A DNA stretch of 64,000 bases from Bacteroidia bacterium (GTDB taxonomy: Bacteria; Bacteroidota; Bacteroidia; UKL13-3): positions 1-64,000 of the forward strand of contig JALONK010000005.1 of assembly GCA_025454975.1 (NCBI GenBank). The letters are read 5' to 3'. The notes beneath the pieces were generated by a model. It was given only the letters and a program-made list of their open reading frames with translations. It had not been told where the DNA came from and searched no databases. How positions within the stretch are numbered: position 1 is the first letter of the stretch; each line of letters begins with the position of its first letter. Made by a program: the position numbers and the translations under genes. Shown piece by piece: positions 53,266 to 61,210 of this stretch.

Positions 53266-53300
53266 AAAAAAACCTGTGTCTACTCGGCACAGGTTTTTTT
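53266..53300. terminator. Bidirectional terminator after dxs
   Basis: AAAAAAACCTGTG, a 9-base loop and CACAGGTTTTTTT form a symmetric hairpin 18 bp beyond the dxs stop. Confidence 0.88.
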
Positions 53301-53317
53301 AAATTTGATAATCAACC

Positions 53318-55240
53318 TTAAATAGATAGTTCAACCGGAGTTAATAATTTCTTTACCGACATTGCAATGGATGTTGCGTCAAAACCGCACTCCTGATATA
53401 GTTGTGGTTGTTCGCCATGTTCTATAATTGCATCAGGCATACCTAACCTTATTACCTCGGCTTCATAATGATATTCAGCCATAAATTCTAAAACTGCACT
53501 GCCAAAACCTCCTACAATTGTTCCATCTTCTACGGTAATAACTTTTTTGTACTTTTTAAATACTTCATGCAAAAGTGTTTCATCAATAGGTTTAACAAAA
53601 CGCATATCATAATGTCCAACTCTTATTCCATCCTCATTTAAGTTAAGAATCGCCTCAGCTGCCAAATTACCTGCAGTTCCAAATGATAAAATTACCACCT
53701 GATCACCATCATTTAATTTGCGACCTTTACCAATTTCAATTTCTTGAAGTGGTTTTTTCCAATCGGGCATTACTCCATTGCCTCTAGGATACCTTATGCT
53801 TAATGGACCAGCATTTTTTTCCAGTGTAGAAGTGTACATCATATTGCGTAATTCTTCTTCGTTCATTGGAGCCATTACTATCATATTAGGAACACAGCGC
53901 ATAAATGGAATATCTAACATTCCGTGATGTGTTGGCCCATCTGCTCCTGCTAATCCGGCACGGTCCATGCAAAATACAACATGTAAATTTTGCAAGGCAA
54001 CATCATGCACCACTTGGTCGTAGGCGCGCTGCATAAAAGAAGAATAGATATTACAGAACGGAATCAATCCTTGGGTTGCTAAGCCTGCACTAAACGTTAC
54101 TGCATGTTGTTCGGCAATTCCAACATCAAAAGCACGATCTGGCATAGCTTTCATCATAATATTCATGGAAGAGCCTGAAGGCATAGCCGGCGTGATCCCT
54201 ACAATTTTTTTGTTTTCTTTGGCAAGTTCAACTAAGGTATTGCCAAATACATCCTGATATTTTGGAGGCTGGGGTTTTTCGTGAATAGTCTTATAAATTT
54301 CACCTGTTACTTTATCGAACAGTCCAGGTGCGTGCCACTTAGTTTGATCTTTTTCGGCAAGTGCATAACCTTTACCTTTAACGGTTACACAATGCAAAAG
54401 CTTAGGTCCCGGTATTTTCTTCAAATCATTCATCACCTTAACCAAATGGTTTACATCGTGACCATCAATTGGGCCGAAATATCTGAACTTAAGGGATTCG
54501 AACAAATTACTGTGTTTTAACAGTCCTCCTTTAAGTGTATCATGGATTTTAGAGATAATATCTTGAGATAAATGACCGAACTTATTTAATTTATCTAATG
54601 TCTTCCAAACATCATCTTTAAATTTATTATAAGTTGGAGAGGTTGTAATGTCAGTAAGGTACTCCTTTAGCGCTCCTACATTGGGGTCGATACTCATGCA
54701 ATTGTCATTTAGTACCACAATTAAGTTACTGTCTTCAACACCTGCATGATTTAATCCTTCAAACGCCAATCCTGCTGTCATAGCACCATCACCTATGATT
54801 GCTACATGTTGGCGATCCAACTCTCCCTTTAATCTGCTTGCAACAGCCATACCTAATGCGGCTGAAATGGAAGTTGAAGAGTGACCAACACCAAAAGTAT
54901 CATATTCACTTTCGCTTCGTTTAGGGAAACCACTAATACCTTTGTAAATTCTATTGGTATGGAACGTTTTACGACGACCGGTTAAAATTTTATGGCCATA
55001 AGCCTGATGACCAACATCCCAAACCAATTGATCATACGGTGTATTAAAAACATAATGTAAAGCAACAGAGAGTTCAACCACTCCCAAGCTGGCACCAAAA
55101 TGTCCACCATACACAGAAACAGTATCAATAATATACTGTCTTAAGTCTGCACAAACCTTTACCAAATCCTCTTCTTTAACTTTTCGTAAATCAGCAGGTA
55201 ATTCAATTGGCTCTAAATATTTACCAGGTTTAATTTCCAT
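53318..55240 (-). CDS. dxs: 1-Deoxy-D-xylulose-5-phosphate synthase
   Basis: 640 residues from the ATG at 55240 (MEIKPGKYLEP), preferred over a further upstream ATG because it fits the family start. This is the thiamine-diphosphate enzyme that condenses pyruvate and glyceraldehyde 3-phosphate in the MEP isoprenoid pathway. Seen motifs: GHQAYGHKIL near residue 75, the ThDP motif GDGAMTAGLAFEGLNHAG, GPIDGHD at about 260, GITPAMPSGSSM, DVGIAEQHAVTFSAGLA (catalytic Glu) and DRAGLAGADGPTHHG. The C-terminal transketolase-C domain is complete. It is a normal full-length enzyme. Confidence 0.95.
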   Translation of the reverse strand: MEIKPGKYLEPIELPADLRKVKEEDLVKVCADLRQYIIDTVSVYGGHFGASLGVVELSVALHYVFNTPYDQLVWDVGHQAYGHKILTGRRKTFHTNRIYKGISGFPKRSESEYDTFGVGHSSTSISAALGMAVASRLKGELDRQHVAIIGDGAMTAGLAFEGLNHAGVEDSNLIVVLNDNCMSIDPNVGALKEYLTDITTSPTYNKFKDDVWKTLDKLNKFGHLSQDIISKIHDTLKGGLLKHSNLFESLKFRYFGPIDGHDVNHLVKVMNDLKKIPGPKLLHCVTVKGKGYALAEKDQTKWHAPGLFDKVTGEIYKTIHEKPQPPKYQDVFGNTLVELAKENKKIVGITPAMPSGSSMNIMMKAMPDRAFDVGIAEQHAVTFSAGLATQGLIPFCNIYSSFMQRAYDQVVHDVALQNLHVVFCMDRAGLAGADGPTHHGMLDIPFMRCVPNMIVMAPMNEEELRNMMYTSTLEKNAGPLSIRYPRGNGVMPDWKKPLQEIEIGKGRKLNDGDQVVILSFGTAGNLAAEAILNLNEDGIRVGHYDMRFVKPIDETLLHEVFKKYKKVITVEDGTIVGGFGSAVLEFMAEYHYEAEVIRLGMPDAIIEHGEQPQLYQECGFDATSIAMSVKKLLTPVELSI

Positions 55241-55366
55241 AATACTAACAAAACATAACAATTTACATATTGTTTAAGCATATATGATAATACATTAAAC
55301 AAAATTGTTTTTTTACAAACGGTAAAAATACAATTTTGGTGCAAACTGAAAAATAAATTTGACAAA

Positions 55367-56176
55367 TTACAGTCGAGCGTCTGTAATAAGAATGTCATCA
55401 CGGGTTGGCACAACCAAAACCGGCACCGGTGAGTTATTAACCATTTGTTGAGCAAACTTGCCAAGGAAGAATGACCCTATTTGTGGCTCCTGTTCAGTCA
55501 TAATAATGATTAAATCAGCATCTATTTCCTGAGCGTATGAGATAGTTGCATTTGTAATGTTGCCCCCCAATCGTTTAGCAGTAGTATGAACAATTTTATG
55601 ATCTTGAATCTGATAAGAAGCTTGCGTCATGTAATTGGTTACGGTATGCTCAGTTTCTTTGTCCTTACTGGTTGATACACCTAAGATATGAATACTTGCA
55701 TTTAAGTGTTCAGCTAAATTAATTGCCATTGGAACCTTTTGTCTGGTTTCAAAAGAGCTGTCCATCGGTAAAATTATTTTTCTGAATTGTGTTTTAGTAA
55801 CTCCGGCTCGAATAGTTAGTACCGGACATTTTGCCGAATTAACTACTTTGTTAGCATTGCTTCCTAACCAAAAATCCTGAAACCCGCTGTTACCATGTGT
55901 TCCCATTACAATTAGTCCGGAAGGCAAATCAAGAGATTTGGAAATGATTTCTTTGTATACACCGCCTTTCCCTTCAGTATACTGATGCGGGATGGTATTG
56001 AGCACTTGATTAACCATGAGTTTAACCTTTTCAGCAATAGGTGCGTTTTCTACTACATGATGTACATATAAAGAGGCTTTATACGCATTTGCAAGTGAAA
56101 CGGCTGCATGCAAGGCAACTGTTGAGGCATCTGAGGCATCAACAGCAGTTAAAATTTTAGTAATAGGTGCACTCAT
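55367..56176 (-). CDS. Universal stress protein with two UspA domains
   Basis: A 269-residue cytoplasmic protein with two tandem UspA domains. The first (about 1-135) has ILTAVDASDASTVALHAAVS and VMGTHGNSGFQDFWLGSNAN; the second (about 140-265) has KIILPMDSSFETRQKVPMAI and QIGSFFLGKFAQQMVNNSPV. The ATP-binding pattern G-x2-G-x9-G is clear in the first (GTHGN...GSNA) and less clear in the second. Such proteins aid survival under stress, and several bind ATP. The neighbours do not indicate a specific role. Confidence 0.85.
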   Translation of the reverse strand: MSAPITKILTAVDASDASTVALHAAVSLANAYKASLYVHHVVENAPIAEKVKLMVNQVLNTIPHQYTEGKGGVYKEIISKSLDLPSGLIVMGTHGNSGFQDFWLGSNANKVVNSAKCPVLTIRAGVTKTQFRKIILPMDSSFETRQKVPMAINLAEHLNASIHILGVSTSKDKETEHTVTNYMTQASYQIQDHKIVHTTAKRLGGNITNATISYAQEIDADLIIIMTEQEPQIGSFFLGKFAQQMVNNSPVPVLVVPTRDDILITDARL

Positions 56177-56246
56177 AACGGTATGATTGAGGACTTGTAT
56201 GAGTTACAATTTATGCTTTTAACAGCAAAAATAAAAGCGTTAATTT

Positions 56247-57029
56247 TTATTGCCCTTTAAACGCAGGTTTTCTCTTATCATTAAAAGCGGCAACTCCTTC
56301 TTTATAATCCTCAGTTCGTCCTGCAATTTCTTGACAATAGGCTTCATATTGCAGCATTTCATCTAAGGTGCTATTAAAAGATTTATTTAGCATTTTTTTC
56401 ATTAATGCGATAGCTTTTGTAGGTGCTTGCGAGTAATAATCGGTGATTTTTACAGTTTCATCATCCAATTCTTCTGCTTTCACAACCCTATTAATCATAC
56501 CCCAACTTAAGGCTTGTTGCGCTGTAACTTTACCGCCCATGGTTGATAGTTCAAATGCACGTGCCGAACCTACTAATCGAGGAAGAAAATATGATGATCC
56601 GGAATCAAGCACTAATCCTACATGTACAAATACTTCAATTAAAGAAGCTTGTTCTGAAGCAACTATCATATCACAAGCAAGAGCTAAACTACATCCTGCC
56701 CCTGCTGCAACACCATTTAATTTGCAAATTACCGGCAATGGAAGTTTTCTAATTGCTTTAATCATTGGATTATATCTTTTGTACAAGCTATCGCTCAACG
56801 AACGATTTTTGGCTCCGGATATTGATTTTAAATCTTGCCCGCTACAAAATGCTTTGCCGGCACCGGTAATAACTAAAACCCTGATTGACTTATCTTTTTC
56901 AACCTGCTTTAAGGCATCAATCACATCAAAACTTTGTTGTTCATTAAATGCATTAAATACTTCAGGTCGGTTAAGAGTAAGCGTTGCAACGCCATTTTTT
57001 ACTTCATATAATATTGTTTCGTAATGCAT
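56247..57029 (-). CDS. Enoyl-CoA hydratase/isomerase, PaaG-like
   Basis: A 260-residue crotonase-fold protein. The CoA oxyanion-hole segments are ITGAGKAFCSGQDLKSI (about 55-71) and KLNGVAAGAGCSLALACDM (about 103-121). EVFVHVGLVLDSGSSYFLPR (about 130-149) carries an Asp in the catalytic position, as in PaaG-type ring-opening isomerases (epoxyphenylacetyl-CoA to oxepin-CoA). It lies beside the paaABCD genes, which supports that role. The CoA hydratase PaaF is the main alternative. The alpha/beta hydrolase starts only 3 bp upstream on the same strand. Confidence 0.75.
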   Translation of the reverse strand: MHYETILYEVKNGVATLTLNRPEVFNAFNEQQSFDVIDALKQVEKDKSIRVLVITGAGKAFCSGQDLKSISGAKNRSLSDSLYKRYNPMIKAIRKLPLPVICKLNGVAAGAGCSLALACDMIVASEQASLIEVFVHVGLVLDSGSSYFLPRLVGSARAFELSTMGGKVTAQQALSWGMINRVVKAEELDDETVKITDYYSQAPTKAIALMKKMLNKSFNSTLDEMLQYEAYCQEIAGRTEDYKEGVAAFNDKRKPAFKGQ

Positions 57030-57032
57030 GTT

Positions 57033-57851
57033 TTATATTTTTTCTGTTGAATACAATTTTGATAATACCCTGAGCGTTTCGGGGGTTGCAAGTTCATGTT
57101 TTTTTTGTAATAAAAATATGCGTCTGTTATTCAATTTCCTTACAAATTTTATCATTTGATGAGGAGGTGTGATATGGTCTTTTTTACCCACTATTAATAT
57201 AACCCTCACCCCATTATTATTTAAAGTTTGAGCAAATGTTTTAAAATTTGTTCTTAGCTTTCGTTGTGCATACCACGTTTTAAAAACCTTTTCTATTCGT
57301 TCTTGCTTGCCTACAAATTTACTTGTAAACACGTAAACACTTCTATTCATGAGTTTAAAACGATACAAACGCTCAACCCAATTTCTTAAAGCATCAGGTG
57401 TGTAAGTGAAATATTTAAATATAGATAGCCCAAAATAGTTATTGGTTGTAAAATTTAAGAAACGATTAAATGCAAAAGTGGGAGGTGATAACATGATAAA
57501 ATCATCAATGCGATGCGCAAAATTACGAACCAAAGCCCTTGCTAATCTGGCGCCCATACTAAATGAACAAACTGAAAACCGCTTCTGACTTAAGCCCTCT
57601 GCTGCTGCAATTCCACTGAGTATTGACTTCATATCGTGATCGGTAAAATCCCTTTCTTCTAACCATTTACTTTTCCCATGCCAAAAAAAGTCGATAGCTA
57701 TAATGATAAAATAATGCCCCAATACCTTTCCGAATTCATGATATTCCTCTCCTGTTTGATTGTAACCATGAAAGGCCACCAAAACGTTCGGGCCGTTTCC
57801 ATATAAATGATAGGAAATTTGGGAATGTTGATATCTAAAAACTTTTTGCAT
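57033..57851 (-). CDS. Alpha/beta hydrolase of the phenylacetate locus
   Basis: 272 residues from the ATG at 57851 (MQKVFRYQHSQI); a further ATG eight codons upstream is less likely. Alpha/beta-hydrolase fold: oxyanion-hole strand VLVAFHGYNQTGEEYHEF (about 23-40), nucleophile elbow VCSFSMGARLA (Ser in SFSMG, about 103), an Asp in ILIVGKKDHITPP (about 218) and a His in LLQKKHELATPE (about 250). It shares a transcription unit with the PaaG-like gene (3 bp gap). It probably is a thioesterase or ring-cleavage product hydrolase in this pathway; the substrate is not set by sequence. Confidence 0.7.
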   Translation of the reverse strand: MQKVFRYQHSQISYHLYGNGPNVLVAFHGYNQTGEEYHEFGKVLGHYFIIIAIDFFWHGKSKWLEERDFTDHDMKSILSGIAAAEGLSQKRFSVCSFSMGARLARALVRNFAHRIDDFIMLSPPTFAFNRFLNFTTNNYFGLSIFKYFTYTPDALRNWVERLYRFKLMNRSVYVFTSKFVGKQERIEKVFKTWYAQRKLRTNFKTFAQTLNNNGVRVILIVGKKDHITPPHQMIKFVRKLNNRRIFLLQKKHELATPETLRVLSKLYSTEKI

Positions 57852-57920
57852 GTAATAACGAGTTGCAAAATACAACAGATAACGTAAAGGTGATTATTAT
57901 AAAAAAAGGAGAAAAGAAGA

Positions 57921-57951
57921 TTTGCAATTGTAAATCAATTTATTAATTTTG
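57921..57951 (+). promoter_or_regulatory. Promoter of the TetR-paa unit
   Basis: TTTG (57921-57924), a 19-bp spacer, then TAATTTTG (57944-57951): both boxes match the Bacteroidota consensus in full. The start codon is 19 bp downstream. Confidence 0.8.
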
Positions 57952-57952
57952 T

Positions 57953-57966
57953 CTAACATCTGTTAG
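57953..57966. promoter_or_regulatory. TetR operator CTAACA-TC-TGTTAG
   Basis: A perfect 6-bp-arm palindrome directly between the -7 box and the ATG of the TetR gene. It would block initiation when the regulator is bound, giving autorepression and control of the downstream paa genes. The core TAAC-N4-GTTA recurs at 59723. Confidence 0.75.
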
Positions 57967-57970
57967 GGAT

Positions 57971-58579
57971 ATGAGCAATAAAAATTTCTCCCGTAAAGAA
58001 CAAATTTTAGAATCAGCTGCCATGCTGTTTAAACAAAACGGTTATGCCAGTAGTTCAATGCGCGATTTGGCCTCATTGCTTGGTATAGAAGCAGCAAGCC
58101 TTTATCACCATGTAAAGTCGAAAGAAGAAATCTTAGAGAATATTTGTTTTGCCCTTGCCGACAAGCTAATTACAAGCATTGCAGAAGTAAATGATATCTA
58201 TTTTAATGCTGAAGAAAAATTGCGTTCGGCAATTAAGAACCACATAGAGATTATCACCGACAATAGCAATTTTTCAGCTGTATTTATTCATGAATGGAGA
58301 CATTTAAGTGAACCGAAATTGGGCGAATTTAAAACGCTACGTTTAGCCTATGAAAATGAATTTAAAGTAATTATTCAAGAGGGAATTCGAGAAGACATTT
58401 TCGATGGTGTAGATGAAAAATTTGCTACATTAACTATTCTATCTACACTTAATTGGGTCATAGAATGGTTTAACAAAGATGGGGAAATGACACCTGAAGA
58501 AATATCTACCAAATTATCAGATTTTATATTAGGAGGTTTGCGTAAAAAATTAGTAACCGACCTTGATTACAAACCTTAA
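57971..58579 (+). CDS. TetR-family regulator of the phenylacetate genes
   Basis: A 202-residue TetR protein. Residues 8-55 form the DNA-binding domain: QILESAAMLFKQNGYASSSM, then RDLASLLGIEAASLYHHVKS (the TetR helix-turn-helix with the SLYHHV signature). The C-terminal ligand-binding half is helical with a TetR_C-like region, as in PaaR-like and FadR-like members that sense acyl-CoA or phenylacetyl-CoA. It precedes paaA by 37 bp in the same direction and is preceded by a strong promoter with an overlapping palindrome, so it probably represses itself and the paa operon until its ligand is present. Confidence 0.85.
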   Translation: MSNKNFSRKEQILESAAMLFKQNGYASSSMRDLASLLGIEAASLYHHVKSKEEILENICFALADKLITSIAEVNDIYFNAEEKLRSAIKNHIEIITDNSNFSAVFIHEWRHLSEPKLGEFKTLRLAYENEFKVIIQEGIREDIFDGVDEKFATLTILSTLNWVIEWFNKDGEMTPEEISTKLSDFILGGLRKKLVTDLDYKP

Positions 58580-58616
58580 AAAGTAAACAATAAACTAACT
58601 CGCAATACAAACAACT

Positions 58617-59606
58617 ATGTACGGAAATGCTTACATTGATCCAAACGAAAAACCAAAGTCAATTATTGATGGTGAGGATCCTATTAAATTAGCTGAATTT
58701 GAAGCACGAATTGCAAGAGGCGAAAAAATTGAACCTAAAGATTGGATGCCTCGTGAATATCGCAAGCAATTAATTCGAATGATTGAACAGCATGCTCATT
58801 CAGAAATTATTGGTGCTTTGCCAGAAGGCACTTGGATAACAAGAGCACCGGGCTTTAAACGTAAATTAGCTTTAATGGCCAAGGTGCAAGATGAGGTTGG
58901 TCATGCTCAACTTTTATATAGTGCTGCCGAAACCCTTGGTAAAAGCAGAGAGGCTATGATAAACGACCTTATCACCGGAAAATCAAAATATTCAAATGTA
59001 TTTAATTATCCTGCTTTTACTTGGGCTGATGCCTGTATAATTGCGTGGTTAATTGATGCCGGTGCAATTATTAACCAGGTGGCAAATGCTAAAGGAAGCT
59101 ACGGTCCGTATTGTCGTGCACTCGACCGTATTTGTACAGAGGAAAGTTTCCATTTAAAATACGGCCATGATAATGTAGTAACACTAGCTACAGGAACTCC
59201 TACACAACGCAAAATGGTTCAAGAAGCATTAAATCGTTGGTGGCCTCCTATTATGCACTTCTTTGGTCCTAGCGATAAAATCTCTAACCACACAGAAATT
59301 TTAATGCGTTGGAAAGTAAAGATGGCGACAAACGACGACATGCGTCAACAGTTTTTAAACATGTATGTTCCAAAAATTTGGGACCTTGGATTAACTGTTC
59401 CTGATGCAAACCTTAAGAAGAATGAAGAAACAGGTAAATGGGAATATACTGAACCTGATTGGGATGAATTTAAACGTGTGATTAATGGCGATGGCCCATG
59501 TAATGCTGAAAGATTGGCTGTGAGAAGAATGGCTGAAGAAAGAGGAAGATGGGTGCGTGAAGCCCTTCATACACCAAAATCAACCTATGTGGTTCCTTTA
59601 GCTTAA
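58617..59606 (+). CDS. paaA: Phenylacetyl-CoA epoxidase catalytic subunit PaaA
   Basis: A 329-residue subunit of the multicomponent ring 1,2-epoxidase, which with PaaB, C, D and E converts phenylacetyl-CoA to its ring epoxide. The diiron four-helix-bundle ligands are visible: [15 protein letters not shown] (Glu and His near 52-66), [17 protein letters not shown] (Glu-x2-His near 90-106) and [17 protein letters not shown] (Glu-x2-His near 170-186). Full length for the family. It follows the TetR gene by 37 bp, with paaB 174 bp downstream. Confidence 0.95.
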   Translation: MYGNAYIDPNEKPKSIIDGEDPIKLAEFEARIARGEKIEPKDWMPREYRKQLIRMIEQHAHSEIIGALPEGTWITRAPGFKRKLALMAKVQDEVGHAQLLYSAAETLGKSREAMINDLITGKSKYSNVFNYPAFTWADACIIAWLIDAGAIINQVANAKGSYGPYCRALDRICTEESFHLKYGHDNVVTLATGTPTQRKMVQEALNRWWPPIMHFFGPSDKISNHTEILMRWKVKMATNDDMRQQFLNMYVPKIWDLGLTVPDANLKKNEETGKWEYTEPDWDEFKRVINGDGPCNAERLAVRRMAEERGRWVREALHTPKSTYVVPLA

Positions 59607-59722
59607 GTATTAATTTACAGTAAAGTTAACAACAGCCGTTTGATGTTTGAATTGACATTAAATTAAATAAATACAACATACACCTCTGATTTGATCAATA
59701 TAGTTGTTGTGTGTTGTATTTA

Positions 59723-59734
59723 TAACGTTTGTTA
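59723..59734. promoter_or_regulatory. TAAC-N4-GTTA site upstream of paaB
   Basis: TATAAC-GTTT-GTTATA-like palindrome (arms TAAC and GTTA at 59723-59726 and 59731-59734). It has the same core and spacing as the operator at 57953-57966, which suggests a second binding site of the TetR regulator between paaA and paaB. Confidence 0.5.
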
Positions 59735-59780
59735 TAATAGTTGCTAATAATACAAACCCACCAACAGTAGTAAATATAAA

Positions 59781-60149
59781 ATGATAAAATCTCTTGATCC
59801 TCGCGTAACACGCGAACAAATAGACATTGATAACCAAATTGCACCATTGAAAGATTTGGATCAATGGGAAACATACGAAGTGTTTCATCAAAAAAAACGT
59901 GGCGACCAACACATGCACGTTGGAATTGTACATGCTCCTAATGCTGAAATGGCTTTATTGTTTGGCAAAGAACAGTTTGGCAGAAGAGGTGTGAGTGTTA
60001 ACATTTGGGTGGTGCGTACCGCTGATGTATTTACTTCTGACTATGATGATTCCGATATTTTTGAAACGGTTCCGGAAAAGCAATACCGTGAAGCGGCCGG
60101 CTATAAAGTGATGGAGAAGATTAATAAATACAAAAAACAAAACAAATAA
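59781..60149 (+). CDS. paaB: Phenylacetyl-CoA epoxidase subunit PaaB
   Basis: A 122-residue PaaB protein, a small structural subunit that bridges the PaaA-PaaC heterodimers. Family motifs are present: DLDQWETYEVFHQKKRGDQH, MHVGIVHAPNAEMALLFGK and GVSVNIWVVRTADVF. Length is slightly longer than E. coli PaaB. It is 174 bp after paaA, a larger gap than usual, and that gap holds a palindrome like the TetR operator. A 235-bp gap to paaC follows, in which I see no gene. Confidence 0.92.
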   Translation: MIKSLDPRVTREQIDIDNQIAPLKDLDQWETYEVFHQKKRGDQHMHVGIVHAPNAEMALLFGKEQFGRRGVSVNIWVVRTADVFTSDYDDSDIFETVPEKQYREAAGYKVMEKINKYKKQNK

Positions 60150-60384
60150 CCATAATATTATTTGTGGCAGAATCAGCACATACAAAGAAGGTCGCCAACG
60201 AAATTTCGAGTTAGTTTTTGAAAATTACGTTGAAAAGGCTATCACCATAGTCACAGATAATATTATTAACGAAATACAAATTGAAAAAATAAATATCATT
60301 TAAAGCGGACGAAAATTTATAAGCTTTCAAAGTCATTATTAAATGATAAGTGCATAAACAAAACACAATTTATCTTTATTAAAC

Positions 60385-61134
60385 ATGAATCACATTAAAG
60401 AATTATTATACAAAATGGCTGATGACTTATTAATTTTAGGTCATCGCAATAGCGAGTGGACAGGTTTAGGGCCAATATTAGAAGAAGATATTGCCTTCTC
60501 ATCAATGGCCCAAGATAAAATTGGTCAATCCCAAACTTTATTTCAACTTCTTCATGATTTAGGAGAACAAGAGCCGGATACTGTTGCATTTACCAGAAAT
60601 GCTAATCAATTTCATAATGCTATTATTACCGAATTACCCAACATGGATTATGCATTCAGCATTATGAGACATTTTTTGTATGACACTGCTGATCAATTGA
60701 GATTTGATATGCTGGCAAACTCATCATACGAACCCTTAGCAAAAGTTGCACGTAAGGTAAAAGGTGAATTGAAATATCATGTATTCCATGCTAATACCTG
60801 GGTAAAAAAACTTGGTAATGCTACAGAAGAAAGTCACGCCCGCATGCAAACTGCTTTAAATGAAATTTGGGATGATGCACTGGGATTATTTGAAGAAAGT
60901 ACTTTTGAAGAGCAATTAATTAAAGAGGGAGTATTTGTTGGCGAAGTTGAACTTAAAAACCGATGGTTAGCTATTATTTCGCCGATTTTATCTGATTCGA
61001 TGTTAACTATTCCACATGAAAGCACTTGGAAGCCAAACATAGGTGGAAGAGTAGGAAAACATACCGAACATTTGCAACCTTTGTTAGACGAAATGAGTGA
61101 AGTATTTAAAATTGACCCAACTGCTGAGTGGTAA
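60385..61134 (+). CDS. paaC: Phenylacetyl-CoA epoxidase structural subunit PaaC
   Basis: A 249-residue ferritin-like subunit, the catalytically inactive partner of PaaA. Start MNHIKELLYKMADDLLILGH matches the family, and GLGPILEEDIAFSSMAQDKI and RLKVKGELKYH-like helices (here KVARKVKGELKYHVFHANTW) are typical. The helices keep the bundle of diiron proteins but metal ligands are incomplete, as in known PaaC. It lies downstream of paaB on the same strand. Confidence 0.93.
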   Translation: MNHIKELLYKMADDLLILGHRNSEWTGLGPILEEDIAFSSMAQDKIGQSQTLFQLLHDLGEQEPDTVAFTRNANQFHNAIITELPNMDYAFSIMRHFLYDTADQLRFDMLANSSYEPLAKVARKVKGELKYHVFHANTWVKKLGNATEESHARMQTALNEIWDDALGLFEESTFEEQLIKEGVFVGEVELKNRWLAIISPILSDSMLTIPHESTWKPNIGGRVGKHTEHLQPLLDEMSEVFKIDPTAEW

Positions 61135-61210
61135 ATTAAAAAGGGTAGAACACCTAAATGTATTAGTTAATCTCTTTTACCATTAAGGCTAGAGTGCAAA
61201 TTTTTTGTTA

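Noticed and set aside
60150..60384. Open stretch between paaB and paaC reading FELVFENYVEKAITI
   Set aside because: It has no start codon in frame and is out of phase with paaB; too short to call a gene or a clear relic.
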